Origin: Allomuricauda sp. NBRC 101325
GTDB taxonomy: Bacteria; Bacteroidota; Bacteroidia; Flavobacteriales; Flavobacteriaceae
DNA length: 64,000 nt
NCBI RefSeq assembly: GCF_030268205.1
Contig: NZ_BSQF01000001.1
Span: 1,532,649 to 1,596,648 of the forward strand
Reading direction: 5' to 3'
Within the stretch, counting starts at the first letter, position 1, and every line of letters starts with the position of its first letter. Positions 26,707 to 36,519 of the stretch are shown piece after piece. The position numbers and the translations under genes are program-made. The notes beneath the pieces are model-generated. The model saw only the letters and a program-made list of their open reading frames with translations, searched no databases and was not told the origin of the DNA.

Positions 26707-27683
26707 TAATCCAGGGATTGGTTTTCTTGGGTGGCCAATCTGAGCATGTTCTCAAATTCTTCCGTGGACAAACTTCCGTAGTAGAAGTTAATGGGGTTGA
26801 TACGGTCCCCGTCTTTAAACACTTCGTAGTGTACGTGTGGAGCTTCCGATCGGCCTGTACTTCCTACAAAGCCAATAATATCGCCTCTTCGTACCTTTTG
26901 GCCCACAGTGACATTGTATTTGCTCATGTGTCCATAAAGTGAAATATAGCCGTAGCCATGGTCAATTCTCACGTGCTTTCCATAACCAGAAGAACGGTTA
27001 TCGGCACGAACCACCTTACCATCGCCCGATGCATAAATAGGTGTGCCACGTGGAGCGGTAAAATCCATACCCCAGTGCATTTTTCTCGCTTTGGTAAAAG
27101 GGTCGGAACGCCATCCATAACCGGAGGCCATTCGGGTAAGGTCTTCGTTGCTTACCGGTTGAATGGCTGGAATGGAAGCCAATAATTTTTCTTTTTCCTC
27201 GGCCAATTTGGCGATTTCATCCAAGGATTTGGATTGGATCACCATTTGCTTTTGGATGATGTCCAACCGTTTTGTGGCGTTGATGATGATTTCAGAATTG
27301 TTGAAACCTTCGAGGGCATTGTATCGGTTTACCCCTCCAAATCCTGCTCTTCGCTGCTCTTCGGGAATGGGGTTGGCCTCAAAATATAAACGGTAGATGT
27401 TATTGTCACGATCTTCAATGTTCGCCAAAACCTGCTCCATTTGCTCCATTTTTCGGTTCATGATATCGAACTGAAGCTCATAGTTTCGCACCTCACGTTC
27501 CAAGGAAAGTTCCTTGGGGGTGTTAACAAAGCGAGTGTTCAACAAAACAATTAGACCCAAAAATCCGAATAGGGCCGCACCTAATACAAATAGGGCAACA
27601 TTCCTGTATTTTTTCGATTTTTTCGGCTCGATCTTTCGATAGGAAAGCGTATCCGGGTCGTAATAGTACTTTACTTTAGACAT
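26706..27683 (-). CDS. M23-family peptidoglycan metallopeptidase
   Basis: 325 residues: a short cytoplasmic part, one transmembrane helix near 29-50, a periplasmic coiled coil (about 58-170, many Glu/Lys/Gln), and a C-terminal M23 (LytM) domain with zinc-ligand motifs HWGMDFT and HVHYEVF. All ligands appear present, so it is likely an active DD-endopeptidase that opens crosslinks for wall growth. It is the first gene of the operon with MerR, LemA and two TPM genes, and is divergent from alaS. Confidence 0.93.
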   Translation of the reverse strand: MSKVKYYYDPDTLSYRKIEPKKSKKYRNVALFVLGAALFGFLGLIVLLNTRFVNTPKELSLEREVRNYELQFDIMNRKMEQMEQVLANIEDRDNNIYRLYFEANPIPEEQRRAGFGGVNRYNALEGFNNSEIIINATKRLDIIQKQMVIQSKSLDEIAKLAEEKEKLLASIPAIQPVSNEDLTRMASGYGWRSDPFTKARKMHWGMDFTAPRGTPIYASGDGKVVRADNRSSGYGKHVRIDHGYGYISLYGHMSKYNVTVGQKVRRGDIIGFVGSTGRSEAPHVHYEVFKDGDRINPINFYYGSLSTEEFENMLRLATQENQSLD

Positions 27684-27729
27684 GAAGGGATTTTATCCTA
27701 TTTTTGCTCACTCATTTTAACAAAACAAG

Positions 27730-27737
27730 CAAATATA
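27730..27737 (-). promoter_or_regulatory. -7 promoter box (TATATTTG) for the M23 operon
   Basis: The minus strand reads TATATTTG, an exact TAnnTTTG match, 46 bases upstream of the M23 start. On the plus strand of the same 100-base gap, TAAATTTA (27760-27767) with TTG upstream is a weaker candidate for alaS. Confidence 0.55.
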
Positions 27738-27786
27738 AAAATTGTTTTGTTTAATGTGTTAAATTTAAGAAAACCCTAGGAATTCA

Positions 27787-30399
27787 ATGACATCCCAAGA
27801 AGTTAGAAAGCAGTTTTTAAACTTTTTCAAAGAAAAGAACCACAAAATAGTGCCCTCTGCACCCATGGTAATGAAGGACGACCCGACCCTGATGTTTACC
27901 AACGCGGGGATGAACCAGTTTAAGGAGTTTTTTTTGGGGAATTCCGTTGCAAAGGACAAACGACTTACCGATACTCAAAAGTGTCTTCGTGTAAGTGGTA
28001 AGCACAACGATTTGGAAGAAGTTGGAAAGGATACGTACCACCACACCATGTTCGAAATGTTGGGGAACTGGAGTATTGGCGATTATTTTAAAAAAGAAGC
28101 CATTGCCTGGGCCTGGGAATTGTTGACCGAAGTTTATAAAATTGATAAGGAAAGTCTTTATGTTTCCGTTTTTGAAGGAAGTGAAGAAGATGGATTGGCC
28201 ATGGACCAAGAAGCTTTTGACCTTTGGAAAGCCATTGTGCCAGAGGATAGAATCATTTTAGGGAACAAAAAGGACAATTTTTGGGAAATGGGTGACCAAG
28301 GTCCCTGTGGTCCCTGTTCCGAAATACATGTGGACATTCGTTCCGCAGAAGAAAAGAAAAAAGTATCAGGTGCCTCTTTGGTGAACCAAGATCATCCACA
28401 AGTAGTGGAAATTTGGAACTTGGTATTCATGCAATTCAATCGCAAGGCCAATGGAAGTTTGGAACCGTTGCCAGAAAAGCATATCGACACGGGGATGGGC
28501 TTTGAGCGTTTGTGCATGGTGTTGCAAAATGTGCAATCCAATTACGATACCGATGTGTTTACGCCGCTGATTCGTGAGGTGGAGACCATCACAGGAAAGA
28601 AATACGGAAAAGACGAAGAGACCGATATTGCCATCCGCGTTATTTCCGATCACGTTCGCGCCGTTGCATTTTCTATTGCTGACGGACAGTTGCCGAGTAA
28701 CACGGGCGCTGGTTATGTGATCCGAAGAATTTTACGTCGTGCCATTCGCTACGGATTTACCTTTTTAGGGATGAACCAACCTTTCATTTATCGTTTGGTA
28801 AAAGTGTTGGGTGAGCAAATGGGTGGAGCATTCCCTGAATTGAAAAAGCAATACCAATTGATTGAAAATGTGATCAAAGAAGAGGAAAGCTCTTTCTTGA
28901 GTACTTTGGAGCAAGGATTGGTGCTTTTGGATTCTGTGATAAAATCGTCCAAAAGCAAAACCATCGATGGTGAGAAGGCTTTTGAGTTGTACGATACGTT
29001 TGGGTTTCCGATTGACCTTACTTCCTTGATTTTGGAAGAGAAAGGCTATCAGTTGGATGTGGAAGGGTTTGAAAAAGCCTTGAAAGCCCAAAAAGACCGT
29101 TCCAGAGCAGCATCCGAAGTTTCCAAAGATGATTGGACGGTACTTTTGAGCGATTCAGAACAAGAATTTATAGGATACGATAGCTTGGAGGCCCAAGTGA
29201 AATTGGTAAAATACAGAAAAGTGACCAGTAAGAAAGAGGGTGACCGCTATCAATTGGTGTTCAATTTAACCCCATTTTATGCCGAAGGCGGAGGTCAGGT
29301 TGGCGATAAAGGATATTTGGAAGCTCCGAATGGCGATATCACTTACATCGTCGACACCAAAAGGGAGAACAACGAGATTGTGCATTTTGCAGAATCACTC
29401 CCTGCAGATGTCTCTGTGACTTTTAAAGCTGCTGTAGACGAAAAACAACGCTGGAGAACTGCCAGTAACCATACAGCTACCCATTTGTTGCACCAAGCCC
29501 TTCGAGAGATTTTAGGTAATCATGTAGAACAAAAGGGTTCAGCGGTACATTCCAAATATTTACGTTTTGACTTTTCCCATTTTTCCAAACTTTCCGTGGA
29601 AGAATTGAGGGAGGTTGAAAATTTTGTGAATGCTCGAATAGAAGGACATTTACCACTGCAAGAGGGTCGAAATGTGCCTATAAAGGAAGCGATGGCGCAA
29701 GGAGCTATGGCTCTGTTCGGCGAAAAATATGGCGATACGGTGCGCACTATTCGTTTTGGACAGTCCATCGAACTTTGTGGGGGTACACACGTGGCCAACA
29801 CCGCCGATATCTGGCATTTCAAGATTGTTTCTGAAGGAGCAGTTGCTGCAGGAATCCGAAGAATAGAAGCCATTACTTCCGATGCGGTAAAGGAATTTTA
29901 TTTCAACAATAACCGAATGCTTTTCGAGATCAAAGATTTGTTGAACAATGCGCAAGATCCTGTGAAAGCTGTTTCTGGTTTGCAGGAAGAAAACAATGCA
30001 TTGAAAAAGCAAGTGGAGCAGTTGTTGAAAGACAAGGCCAAAGGTCTTAAAAATGAATTGATCGCGGAGCTTGAAGAGATGAACGACACCAAATTCTTGG
30101 CCAAAAAGGTAGATTTGGATGCTGGGGGCATCAAAGATTTGGCATTTGAGATTGGCGGTCAAATAGACAATTTGTTTTTGTTGTTAGCTTCCGAAGCAGA
30201 TGGGAAAGCCTTGTTGTCTTGTTACATTTCCAAAGATTTGGCCACTGCTAAATCGTTGAATGCAGGAACCATTGTTCGCGAATTGGGCAAATACATCCAA
30301 GGAGGTGGGGGAGGACAACCTTTCTTTGCCACTGCAGGAGGTAAAAATCCGGCAGGTATTCCCGAAGCACTTGACAAAGTCAAGGATTATATTTCTTAA
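27787..30399 (+). CDS. alaS: Alanyl-tRNA synthetase
   Basis: 870 residues, full length for the family. It has a class II catalytic core at the N-terminus ([15 protein letters not shown] near 37; [13 protein letters not shown] near 173), an editing domain with HTATHLLH and the zinc site CGGTH, and a C-terminal DHHA1 domain ([15 protein letters not shown]). It charges tRNA-Ala and clears Ser/Gly mischarging. It is the first gene of a plus-strand operon; its TAA overlaps the next ATG (TAATG). Confidence 0.98.
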   Translation: MTSQEVRKQFLNFFKEKNHKIVPSAPMVMKDDPTLMFTNAGMNQFKEFFLGNSVAKDKRLTDTQKCLRVSGKHNDLEEVGKDTYHHTMFEMLGNWSIGDYFKKEAIAWAWELLTEVYKIDKESLYVSVFEGSEEDGLAMDQEAFDLWKAIVPEDRIILGNKKDNFWEMGDQGPCGPCSEIHVDIRSAEEKKKVSGASLVNQDHPQVVEIWNLVFMQFNRKANGSLEPLPEKHIDTGMGFERLCMVLQNVQSNYDTDVFTPLIREVETITGKKYGKDEETDIAIRVISDHVRAVAFSIADGQLPSNTGAGYVIRRILRRAIRYGFTFLGMNQPFIYRLVKVLGEQMGGAFPELKKQYQLIENVIKEEESSFLSTLEQGLVLLDSVIKSSKSKTIDGEKAFELYDTFGFPIDLTSLILEEKGYQLDVEGFEKALKAQKDRSRAASEVSKDDWTVLLSDSEQEFIGYDSLEAQVKLVKYRKVTSKKEGDRYQLVFNLTPFYAEGGGQVGDKGYLEAPNGDITYIVDTKRENNEIVHFAESLPADVSVTFKAAVDEKQRWRTASNHTATHLLHQALREILGNHVEQKGSAVHSKYLRFDFSHFSKLSVEELREVENFVNARIEGHLPLQEGRNVPIKEAMAQGAMALFGEKYGDTVRTIRFGQSIELCGGTHVANTADIWHFKIVSEGAVAAGIRRIEAITSDAVKEFYFNNNRMLFEIKDLLNNAQDPVKAVSGLQEENNALKKQVEQLLKDKAKGLKNELIAELEEMNDTKFLAKKVDLDAGGIKDLAFEIGGQIDNLFLLLASEADGKALLSCYISKDLATAKSLNAGTIVRELGKYIQGGGGGQPFFATAGGKNPAGIPEALDKVKDYIS

Positions 30400-31346
30400 T
30401 GGAACTACAGACCAAGATACCTTTGCAGCCCGCCGATAATCCTTTGGATTATCAAAGTAAAGTGGTGCTTTTAGGGTCTTGCTTTGTGGAAAATATGGGG
30501 AGCAAGTTGGACTACTTTAAATTCCAACAAATGCAAAATCCGTTTGGGATAGTGTTCCATCCCATTGCCATTGAAAACTTGGTGCAACGAGCTATTAACG
30601 AAGAACCCTATCTTAAAAACGAGGTTTTTGAACAAGAGGGCATTTGGCGTTGTTTCGATGCACATTCCGATCTACGTTCCGATAATCCTGATGATTTGTT
30701 GCAATTGCTCAACCAAAGGTTGAATGAAACCAAAGATGCCTTGGGAAATGCTTCCCACATCATCATGACCTTGGGTACCGCTTGGGTCTATGAGCATATG
30801 GTTTCTGAAAAAATAGTGGCCAATTGCCATAAGGTGCCCCAAAAGCAATTCAATAAAAAATTGTTGTCCGTTCAAGAGATTGAGGATAGTTTATCCCATT
30901 TAATAGAACTGATTTCAAGTCTAAATCCCAAGGCACAGATTATTTTCACGATTTCTCCGGTTCGCCATTTGAAAGATGGGTTTATTGAAAACCAACAAAG
31001 CAAGGCACACTTAGTTACTGCGCTTCATAAAATAATAAAAGGTCGCAATGCGACCTATTTTCCGTCCTTTGAAATAATGATGGACGAACTTCGTGACTAC
31101 CGCTTTTATGCCAAGGATATGATGCATCCGAACGAATTGGCCGTGGATTACATTTGGGAGAAATTCAAATTGGTCTGGATATCCGAAAAAGTTTATTCCA
31201 TAATGGATGAGGTGGATTCTGTTCAGAAAGGATTGCAACACAGACCATTCAACCCCGATTCTGAAGCGCACCAAAAATTCAAAACATCGCTGGAAACCAA
31301 AATTACGTATCTTCAACAGCAGTATCCTTTCATGAAATTCGAATAG
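30399..31346 (+). CDS. GSCFA domain protein
   Basis: 315 residues opening with the family signature VLLGSCFVENMGSKL (GSCF motif at about 26-29; the Ser is the likely nucleophile of an SGNH-like fold), with FNPFG-type QNPFGIVFHP, LGTAWVY and a C-terminal DMMHPNELAVDYIWEKF segment containing a D..HP element like the SGNH catalytic Asp-His. Probably an esterase or acyl-hydrolase; substrate unknown. It is translationally coupled to alaS and followed directly by a DUF4230 gene. Confidence 0.9.
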   Translation: MELQTKIPLQPADNPLDYQSKVVLLGSCFVENMGSKLDYFKFQQMQNPFGIVFHPIAIENLVQRAINEEPYLKNEVFEQEGIWRCFDAHSDLRSDNPDDLLQLLNQRLNETKDALGNASHIIMTLGTAWVYEHMVSEKIVANCHKVPQKQFNKKLLSVQEIEDSLSHLIELISSLNPKAQIIFTISPVRHLKDGFIENQQSKAHLVTALHKIIKGRNATYFPSFEIMMDELRDYRFYAKDMMHPNELAVDYIWEKFKLVWISEKVYSIMDEVDSVQKGLQHRPFNPDSEAHQKFKTSLETKITYLQQQYPFMKFE

Positions 31347-31961
31347 ATGAAAAAAGTACTCGTAGGAGCCATCATTGCCTTGGCCTCGGTGTTGATCTAT
31401 AGATCTTGTACCGATGACAACAAGCAAAAAACGGTTTTGGAAGAAAATTCCATGCTGATTCAGCAGGAATTGAAAAACGTATCAAAGTTGATTGTAACTG
31501 AGGGTCACTTTGTGGAAGTGTACAATTATAAGGACAGCAGGGAGCTTTTTGGCCCCTTGGTAACCGCTGATAAAAAAGCTTTGGTGGTGGTAAATGCCGA
31601 AGCGACAATTGCCTACGATCTTTCCAAACTTACTTACGATGTGGATGAGGCCACAAAAACCATCAAAATTATTCAAATACCCGAGCCAGAAATCAAACTC
31701 AATCCCGATTTTGAGTACTACGATGTCACGGCAGATTATTTGAACCCTTTTAGCGCCAAAGATTACAACAACATCAAAAAAACAGTGAACGCCTCTTTGA
31801 TGAAAAAAGTGGAGGCTTCCAGTTTACGAACCAATGCCGAAAACCGTTTGGTAAGTGAGCTTTCTCGAATTTTGGTTTTGACCAACTCCATGGGCTGGAC
31901 CTTGGTTTTTGAAGACACTCCTGTTTTAAATATGGAGGAATTGGATTTAATTTTGGATTGA
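31347..31961 (+). CDS. DUF4230 domain protein
   Basis: 204 residues with an N-terminal hydrophobic segment (VLVGAIIALASVLIYRSC) that could be a membrane anchor or lipoprotein-like signal, then the DUF4230 domain (LKNVSKLIVTEGHFVEVYNYKD ... KALVVVNAEATIAYDLSKLTYDVDEA). Function unknown. The ATG follows the GSCFA stop with no gap, making it the third gene of the alaS operon. Confidence 0.88.
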   Translation: MKKVLVGAIIALASVLIYRSCTDDNKQKTVLEENSMLIQQELKNVSKLIVTEGHFVEVYNYKDSRELFGPLVTADKKALVVVNAEATIAYDLSKLTYDVDEATKTIKIIQIPEPEIKLNPDFEYYDVTADYLNPFSAKDYNNIKKTVNASLMKKVEASSLRTNAENRLVSELSRILVLTNSMGWTLVFEDTPVLNMEELDLILD

Positions 31962-31963
31962 TC

Positions 31964-31998
31964 TGTCACAATTGCGTTTTTGAGGCGTCTTATATTTG
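31964..31998 (+). promoter_or_regulatory. Promoter of the M61 peptidase gene with ECF-like boxes
   Basis: TGTCACAATT (31964-31973), 13 bases, then GTCTTATA (31987-31994): the same pair at the same spacing precedes the repeat-protein gene at 51083 and, less perfectly, the Pmp3-like gene at 55661. It resembles an extracytoplasmic-function sigma promoter. TATATTTG (31991-31998), a perfect housekeeping -7 box, overlaps it, so two polymerase forms could share the site. The ATG is at 32017. Confidence 0.55.
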
Positions 31999-32016
31999 TC
32001 AATCAATCAACGAATC

Positions 32017-33699
32017 ATGTTTAAAAGAGTCCTACTCACTGCACTTTTAGCCACTTTTCTATTTTCCTGTCAACAAAAACCAACCTCAGATGTAAGCTAT
32101 TCCATCCGTTCCGTAACTCGGGATAGTTTGACCCAACTCCACATTAAAATGGAGTTTGCGGCCGATACGAGCGGGGTAACGAACCTATCATTTCCGAATG
32201 AGGCTTGGGGAGAAACCGATTTGTATCAAACTTTGGGCAGCATTCAATTATTGAATGTGGAAGGTGCCATTGAAAAGCATTTGGATAGTGGACGTATCGT
32301 ATTGATGCACCCCAAAAATGTGGAGCGTTTGGAGGTCGAATATGTACTGCAGCAGGATTTTGATGGAGAATTGTCCTCCCGAGCGGTGTACCGACCCATC
32401 ATCAACCAAGATTATTTCCACCTGTTTTCCCACAACATGTTTATGGTGCCCGAAAACACGGAAGATAAAATTGACATCAGTCTAAATTGGACCGATTTTC
32501 CAGACAAGTATACCATTCACAATAGTTTTGGGAGTGGGGAACGAGAACAATTATTGGCGGATATGGATATAGAATTGTTCGGCAACGCCATTTTTGTTGG
32601 GGGAGATTTTAGGGTTTTTGATGGAGAAGTTAAAGGAAACAAAATCAGTTTGGCCACTCGCGGCGAATGGGTGCCTTTTAAGGATGAAGAAGTTTTTGAG
32701 GTCTTGGATCAAACTTTGACCCACCAACGCAATTTTTGGGGCGATCATTCCCAAGGCTATTTTACGGTTACCATGCAACCTTTCCTACAAGAAATGGGCA
32801 GCAGTTTTCAAGGAACGGGATTGACAAATTCCTTTGCGACTTCAGTTTCCAACAACGATTTTACTGAAATAGGCCAAATGGTGTATTTGTTCAACCACGA
32901 ATTGATGCACAATTGGATTGGCCATACCATTCAAAATGATAACGAAGAGGAACAATATTGGTTCAGTGAAGGTTTTACCGAATACTATACGTTTAAAAAC
33001 ATTGCTAAGAACAAAATCAATGGACTGGATGGCGCATTTTTTATTCAAGAAATCAACAGAACCATTCGAGATCTGTACGCTTCGCCTGTGGTTGAAGCGC
33101 CAAATGCAGAAATCAACTACGAGAATTTTTGGACGAGTTATGACTACTCCAAATTGCCCTATTGGAGAGGGGCCGTTTTTGCTTTTTATCTCGATCAAAA
33201 AATTCAAGCAACCTCTAACGGTAAAAAAAGTTTGGATGATGTAATGCACCGATTGTACTCCGATGCCAAATCCAAAGACCAAAAACTGACACACGATTTC
33301 TTTGTAACCGTGTTGAACGATTATTGGCAAGGGGATTTCGAATCATTTTTTCAAAAACACATTGAAGAAGGACAAAAAGTGGATTTGGCTGGTTTGTTTA
33401 CCGATTTAGGGTTGGACTTTTCCCCAATGAGCGATATTTATGAACTGGGCTTTACATTTTCTGATGACCGAAAATCTATAGCAAGTGTAGTAGAGGGAAG
33501 TGCGGCATGGCAAGCAGGTGTTCGTAAAGGAGATGAGGTATTCTCTCGCAGTATTTGGCAAGGCAGTATTGACCACGATGTGGAATTGGGCCTCCGAAGA
33601 AATGGTCAAGAATTAAATATAGCTTATCGTCCAGTCACAAAAGCAGAAGTGCCACAACTGGAATCGATCAAAGAAAATATTGAAAAACTCGGATTTTAA
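32017..33699 (+). CDS. M61-family aminopeptidase-like lipoprotein with PDZ domain
   Basis: 560 residues from the ATG at 32017, which starts a lipoprotein signal (lipobox LFSC); an upstream ATG in frame is not used. An M61-type N-terminal beta domain is followed by the zinc motif H294-ELMH298 with a downstream EGFTEYY glutamate (gluzincin type) and a C-terminal PDZ-like region (GFTFSDDRKSIASVVEGSAAWQAGVRKGDEVFS). The catalytic residues look intact. It probably trims peptides at the envelope. Its 3' end overlaps the convergent hydroxylase gene by 4 bases. Confidence 0.88.
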   Translation: MFKRVLLTALLATFLFSCQQKPTSDVSYSIRSVTRDSLTQLHIKMEFAADTSGVTNLSFPNEAWGETDLYQTLGSIQLLNVEGAIEKHLDSGRIVLMHPKNVERLEVEYVLQQDFDGELSSRAVYRPIINQDYFHLFSHNMFMVPENTEDKIDISLNWTDFPDKYTIHNSFGSGEREQLLADMDIELFGNAIFVGGDFRVFDGEVKGNKISLATRGEWVPFKDEEVFEVLDQTLTHQRNFWGDHSQGYFTVTMQPFLQEMGSSFQGTGLTNSFATSVSNNDFTEIGQMVYLFNHELMHNWIGHTIQNDNEEEQYWFSEGFTEYYTFKNIAKNKINGLDGAFFIQEINRTIRDLYASPVVEAPNAEINYENFWTSYDYSKLPYWRGAVFAFYLDQKIQATSNGKKSLDDVMHRLYSDAKSKDQKLTHDFFVTVLNDYWQGDFESFFQKHIEEGQKVDLAGLFTDLGLDFSPMSDIYELGFTFSDDRKSIASVVEGSAAWQAGVRKGDEVFSRSIWQGSIDHDVELGLRRNGQELNIAYRPVTKAEVPQLESIKENIEKLGF

Positions 33700-35447
33700 C
33701 TCACCAAACTAGCGTCGACCAAGGCAATGCCATCATCAATCAAATGGCCTACTTTTGGGTTGTTTTGTTTGATGTTTTCCAAGTGCTCCAATATATCCTG
33801 TTGAAACTCCTGATCGTTGCCCTGTTTGGCCAATTCGTACAGTTCCACAGGCAATAACCAATCTTCTGGATGTTCTTGTTTGATGACTTGGAACACTTTG
33901 TTTCGGGAAATTGTTGTGTTTGTGCCCTCTATAAAATCCCGTACTTGCTGATAATACTGCTCCAATTGCAAACGTTGGGCGCTCTTTTTCGGTTTAATAG
34001 TGCTCTCCGTTATTTCATGGGTGATCAGATCAAAACTGTTCAAGTCTGCAGGTCCGTTGTAGGCTGAAACCACATTTTGTCCCACTGCCATATCGTACAA
34101 GCCCCATTCAGGCAAGAACAAAGTTTCCCCGTTGTGGGTCACCGTGCAATCCTTAAAAGTGATCAAGAGGATTTTTCCCATCAAGTTGCGGGTGCCGGTA
34201 ACAATGGTGCCCTCAACTTTTACTCCTCCCTCAAATTCTAAGGAAATTTGCTCTCCCTCATAAATTTTATAAGCCTTTAAATCACGGGGACCCATATCTT
34301 CAATGGCAATATTGATGCCTTTTAACTTTCCAATTGGCGAACCAAATCCTTCCGCATGATATTCCGTACTATGCCCAACCAATTCCTTTTCGCGATAGGC
34401 AAGCGCTGTAGGTCCTTTGGTTTGCATATAAATGGGTTTTCCTTCGTGCTCGATTACATATTGGAATTGCCCAGAAATTTGTAGTCCCGTACTCAATTCC
34501 AAGGTACCCAAAGCTTGGGAGTTGATCAATTTTTTGATTCCGGAAAGTCCACCTTTGCGAACTGCCATGCTATTGGCAAAATCTTCCAGCACCTGACTCA
34601 AAAATGCGAAATCTGGTGTCACAAAAAGTTGTGGCTGTGGTTTCGTAATATCAAATTCGGTATGAGCCGCTTCAATCGAATATGGGATTTTTTTCACTTG
34701 GTCCGTCATGCACCAAGCACTTTCCCCAATGGAAGAAAGCAATCCTGCCCCGTAGATTTTAGGATGGTCCACTTCGCCGATCAAACCGTATTCCACGGTC
34801 CACCAATGCAGATTTCTGATCAATGCCATTTCACTGGGCTCCCCCATATTTTCTTGGAGGTACTCAATGTGTTTTTCAGCCTTTTCTATGTCTTCCTGCG
34901 GGGTGCCATGTGCTTCTTTAATTATGGAAAGGTGTCGAACAGCATCATATAATTCGTAATCCTTTCCACTGGATATGGCCTTACAGCCTATCTCGCCAAA
35001 TCGCCTTAAATATTCAGCATATTCTGGATTGGCAATTATGGGCGCATGACCTGCCCCTTCATGGATAATATCGGGTGCAGGGGTGTATTCAATATTTTCA
35101 AGTTGGCGAATGTCCGAAGCGATCACCAACACATTATACGCTTGGAATTCCATAAAGGCAGATGGTGGTATAAATCCATCAACGGCAACCGCCGCCCACC
35201 CGATTTCCTTTAAAATACGGTTCATCCCGTACATATTCGGAATCTGGTCTATGGAAATGCCTGTTTTTTTCAATCCTTCCACATAAGAACTATGCGCCAC
35301 GCGACTTAAATAGTCCACATTTTTGCGCATCACATAGCGCCAAACCGCTTGATCAATGGCCGTATAGTCTTCATAATTCTGCGGCTTTATGAACTGCTTT
35401 AAGTGCTTGGGCAATTTGTCCAAAATAGGATTGGATTCGTAACTCAT
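33696..35447 (-). CDS. Aromatic amino acid hydroxylase (phenylalanine 4-monooxygenase type) with long C-terminal extension
   Basis: 583 residues. The N-terminal ~300 match the biopterin-dependent hydroxylase fold, with iron ligands His129 and His134 in HEGAGHAP and the family motifs IPNMYGMNRIL and PDIIHEGAGH. The likely reaction is Phe to Tyr using tetrahydrobiopterin, Fe(II) and O2. Typical proteobacterial enzymes have about 260-300 residues; here about 280 further residues follow, including a beta-rich part (LKAYKIYEGEQISLEFEGGVKVEGTIVTG) and a helical end. This longer form occurs in Bacteroidota. No pterin-recycling gene adjoins. Confidence 0.88.
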   Translation of the reverse strand: MSYESNPILDKLPKHLKQFIKPQNYEDYTAIDQAVWRYVMRKNVDYLSRVAHSSYVEGLKKTGISIDQIPNMYGMNRILKEIGWAAVAVDGFIPPSAFMEFQAYNVLVIASDIRQLENIEYTPAPDIIHEGAGHAPIIANPEYAEYLRRFGEIGCKAISSGKDYELYDAVRHLSIIKEAHGTPQEDIEKAEKHIEYLQENMGEPSEMALIRNLHWWTVEYGLIGEVDHPKIYGAGLLSSIGESAWCMTDQVKKIPYSIEAAHTEFDITKPQPQLFVTPDFAFLSQVLEDFANSMAVRKGGLSGIKKLINSQALGTLELSTGLQISGQFQYVIEHEGKPIYMQTKGPTALAYREKELVGHSTEYHAEGFGSPIGKLKGINIAIEDMGPRDLKAYKIYEGEQISLEFEGGVKVEGTIVTGTRNLMGKILLITFKDCTVTHNGETLFLPEWGLYDMAVGQNVVSAYNGPADLNSFDLITHEITESTIKPKKSAQRLQLEQYYQQVRDFIEGTNTTISRNKVFQVIKQEHPEDWLLPVELYELAKQGNDQEFQQDILEHLENIKQNNPKVGHLIDDGIALVDASLVS

Positions 35448-35518
35448 TTGTAGCTTGTTTAGATTTTAAAGATACGAATTCGAGTAGGGATATTTTCTTA
35501 ACTAAAGTTAAGGGCAAT

Positions 35519-35540
35519 AAAAAACCGCCTCGAGGGCGGT
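35519..35540 (-). terminator. Terminator after the DUF4136 gene
   Basis: ACCGCC (35524-35529) pairs with GGCGGT (35535-35540), loop TCGAG, followed on the minus strand by six T. It lies 8 bases past the stop at 35549. Confidence 0.9.
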
Positions 35541-35548
35541 CTGTATTT

Positions 35549-36118
35549 TTAATTGGAAGCTACCATAACTTGTGGCGGATATTCTTCCATGATCTGGGAA
35601 ACAAATTCCTTGATGCGAGCTTCTTTCTTTTCAACACTCTTGGTGCTGCTCAAAGTGCCTACACCGCGACCTTGCCAAACCAATTCTTTCTTGTTGGCAT
35701 CGATTACATCAATATATAATGAACCTTCGGTACTGGTGCTTACGTTGTTGCCACCCCAGCCCCAGCCCCATCCAGGACCCCAGGCATAAGGACTGTAAAA
35801 TCCGCCCCAACCCCAACCGTAGTTGTTGTAAACATCCACACGTTCACGTTCTTTCGTAAAAATGCTGATCAACACATCGGGACTATCCGATTTTACAAAT
35901 CCACGGGAGCTTAGTTCAGTTTCAATGGCACGAAGAATACGTTTCTTGTCCAAATCGGAAATTTGGGCTTTGTCGATACCGGTTTTGTAAAAAGCATAGC
36001 TTTTATAATTGTTGAAATCTGCCTTTTGATCATAGTCCGAAACTACCTGAACAGAACTACAAGACACGAACAGACCCAACGAAAAAATGACGAGGGCAAA
36101 ACGAGAAAGATTTTTCAT
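35549..36118 (-). CDS. DUF4136 family lipoprotein
   Basis: 189 residues: lipobox FVSC, then the DUF4136 pattern (DYDQKADFNNYKSYAF near 27-42; RILRAIETELSSRGF near 60-74; LISIFTKERE). A Gly/Trp/Tyr-rich low-complexity stretch (YNNYGWGWGGFYSPYAWGP, about 97-124) sits in the middle. It is an outer-membrane or periplasmic lipoprotein of unknown role. It is downstream of a 53-residue Cys protein on the same strand and closed by a strong terminator. Confidence 0.88.
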   Translation of the reverse strand: MKNLSRFALVIFSLGLFVSCSSVQVVSDYDQKADFNNYKSYAFYKTGIDKAQISDLDKKRILRAIETELSSRGFVKSDSPDVLISIFTKERERVDVYNNYGWGWGGFYSPYAWGPGWGWGWGGNNVSTSTEGSLYIDVIDANKKELVWQGRGVGTLSSTKSVEKKEARIKEFVSQIMEEYPPQVMVASN

Positions 36119-36185
36119 AGTACTTTTTTTAAATTCTTGAGATTGATTAACATACTCACAAATATTATGCCGAACAGTACATTTT

Positions 36186-36347
36186 TTAGCGGATGGTATT
36201 GGTTTTCGGATTGTACCCGTACGGACAATGTCGGCAACCGCTTTCGCAGCAATATCCCCGTTTTAGCAGATACTGCTCGGTAAACACCCGATATCCCTCT
36301 TCCGTGTAATAGTAATCACCCTCTTCCAAGGGAATGTATTCTTTCAT
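36186..36347 (-). CDS. Small Cys-rich protein, DUF5522-like (53 residues)
   Basis: A short gene: ATG at 36345-36347, stop TAA at 36188-36186. It encodes MKEYIPLEEGDYYYTEEGYR followed by VFTEQYLLKRGYCCESGCRH and CPYGYNPKTNTIR. Four Cys plus one His in CCESGCRHCPYG could bind a metal or iron-sulphur cluster. The pattern matches the DUF5522 group seen widely in Bacteroidota, function unknown. It is the likely first gene of a two-gene unit with DUF4136 (67-base gap). Confidence 0.85.
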   Translation of the reverse strand: MKEYIPLEEGDYYYTEEGYRVFTEQYLLKRGYCCESGCRHCPYGYNPKTNTIR

Positions 36348-36519
36348 GCAAATGTGCTGTTGACTACATAAATTTACGCCTTTCTGTAGGAAACCACCAA
36401 CGTTTTAAGATTTTGAAAACAAGGTTATACACCGAAAATGTTAATGGATTTATCCCAACTATCAAATATTGAGGGTTTTTAGCACTTATATTTGTTATCA
36501 CTGACCAAGTTGTGATAAG

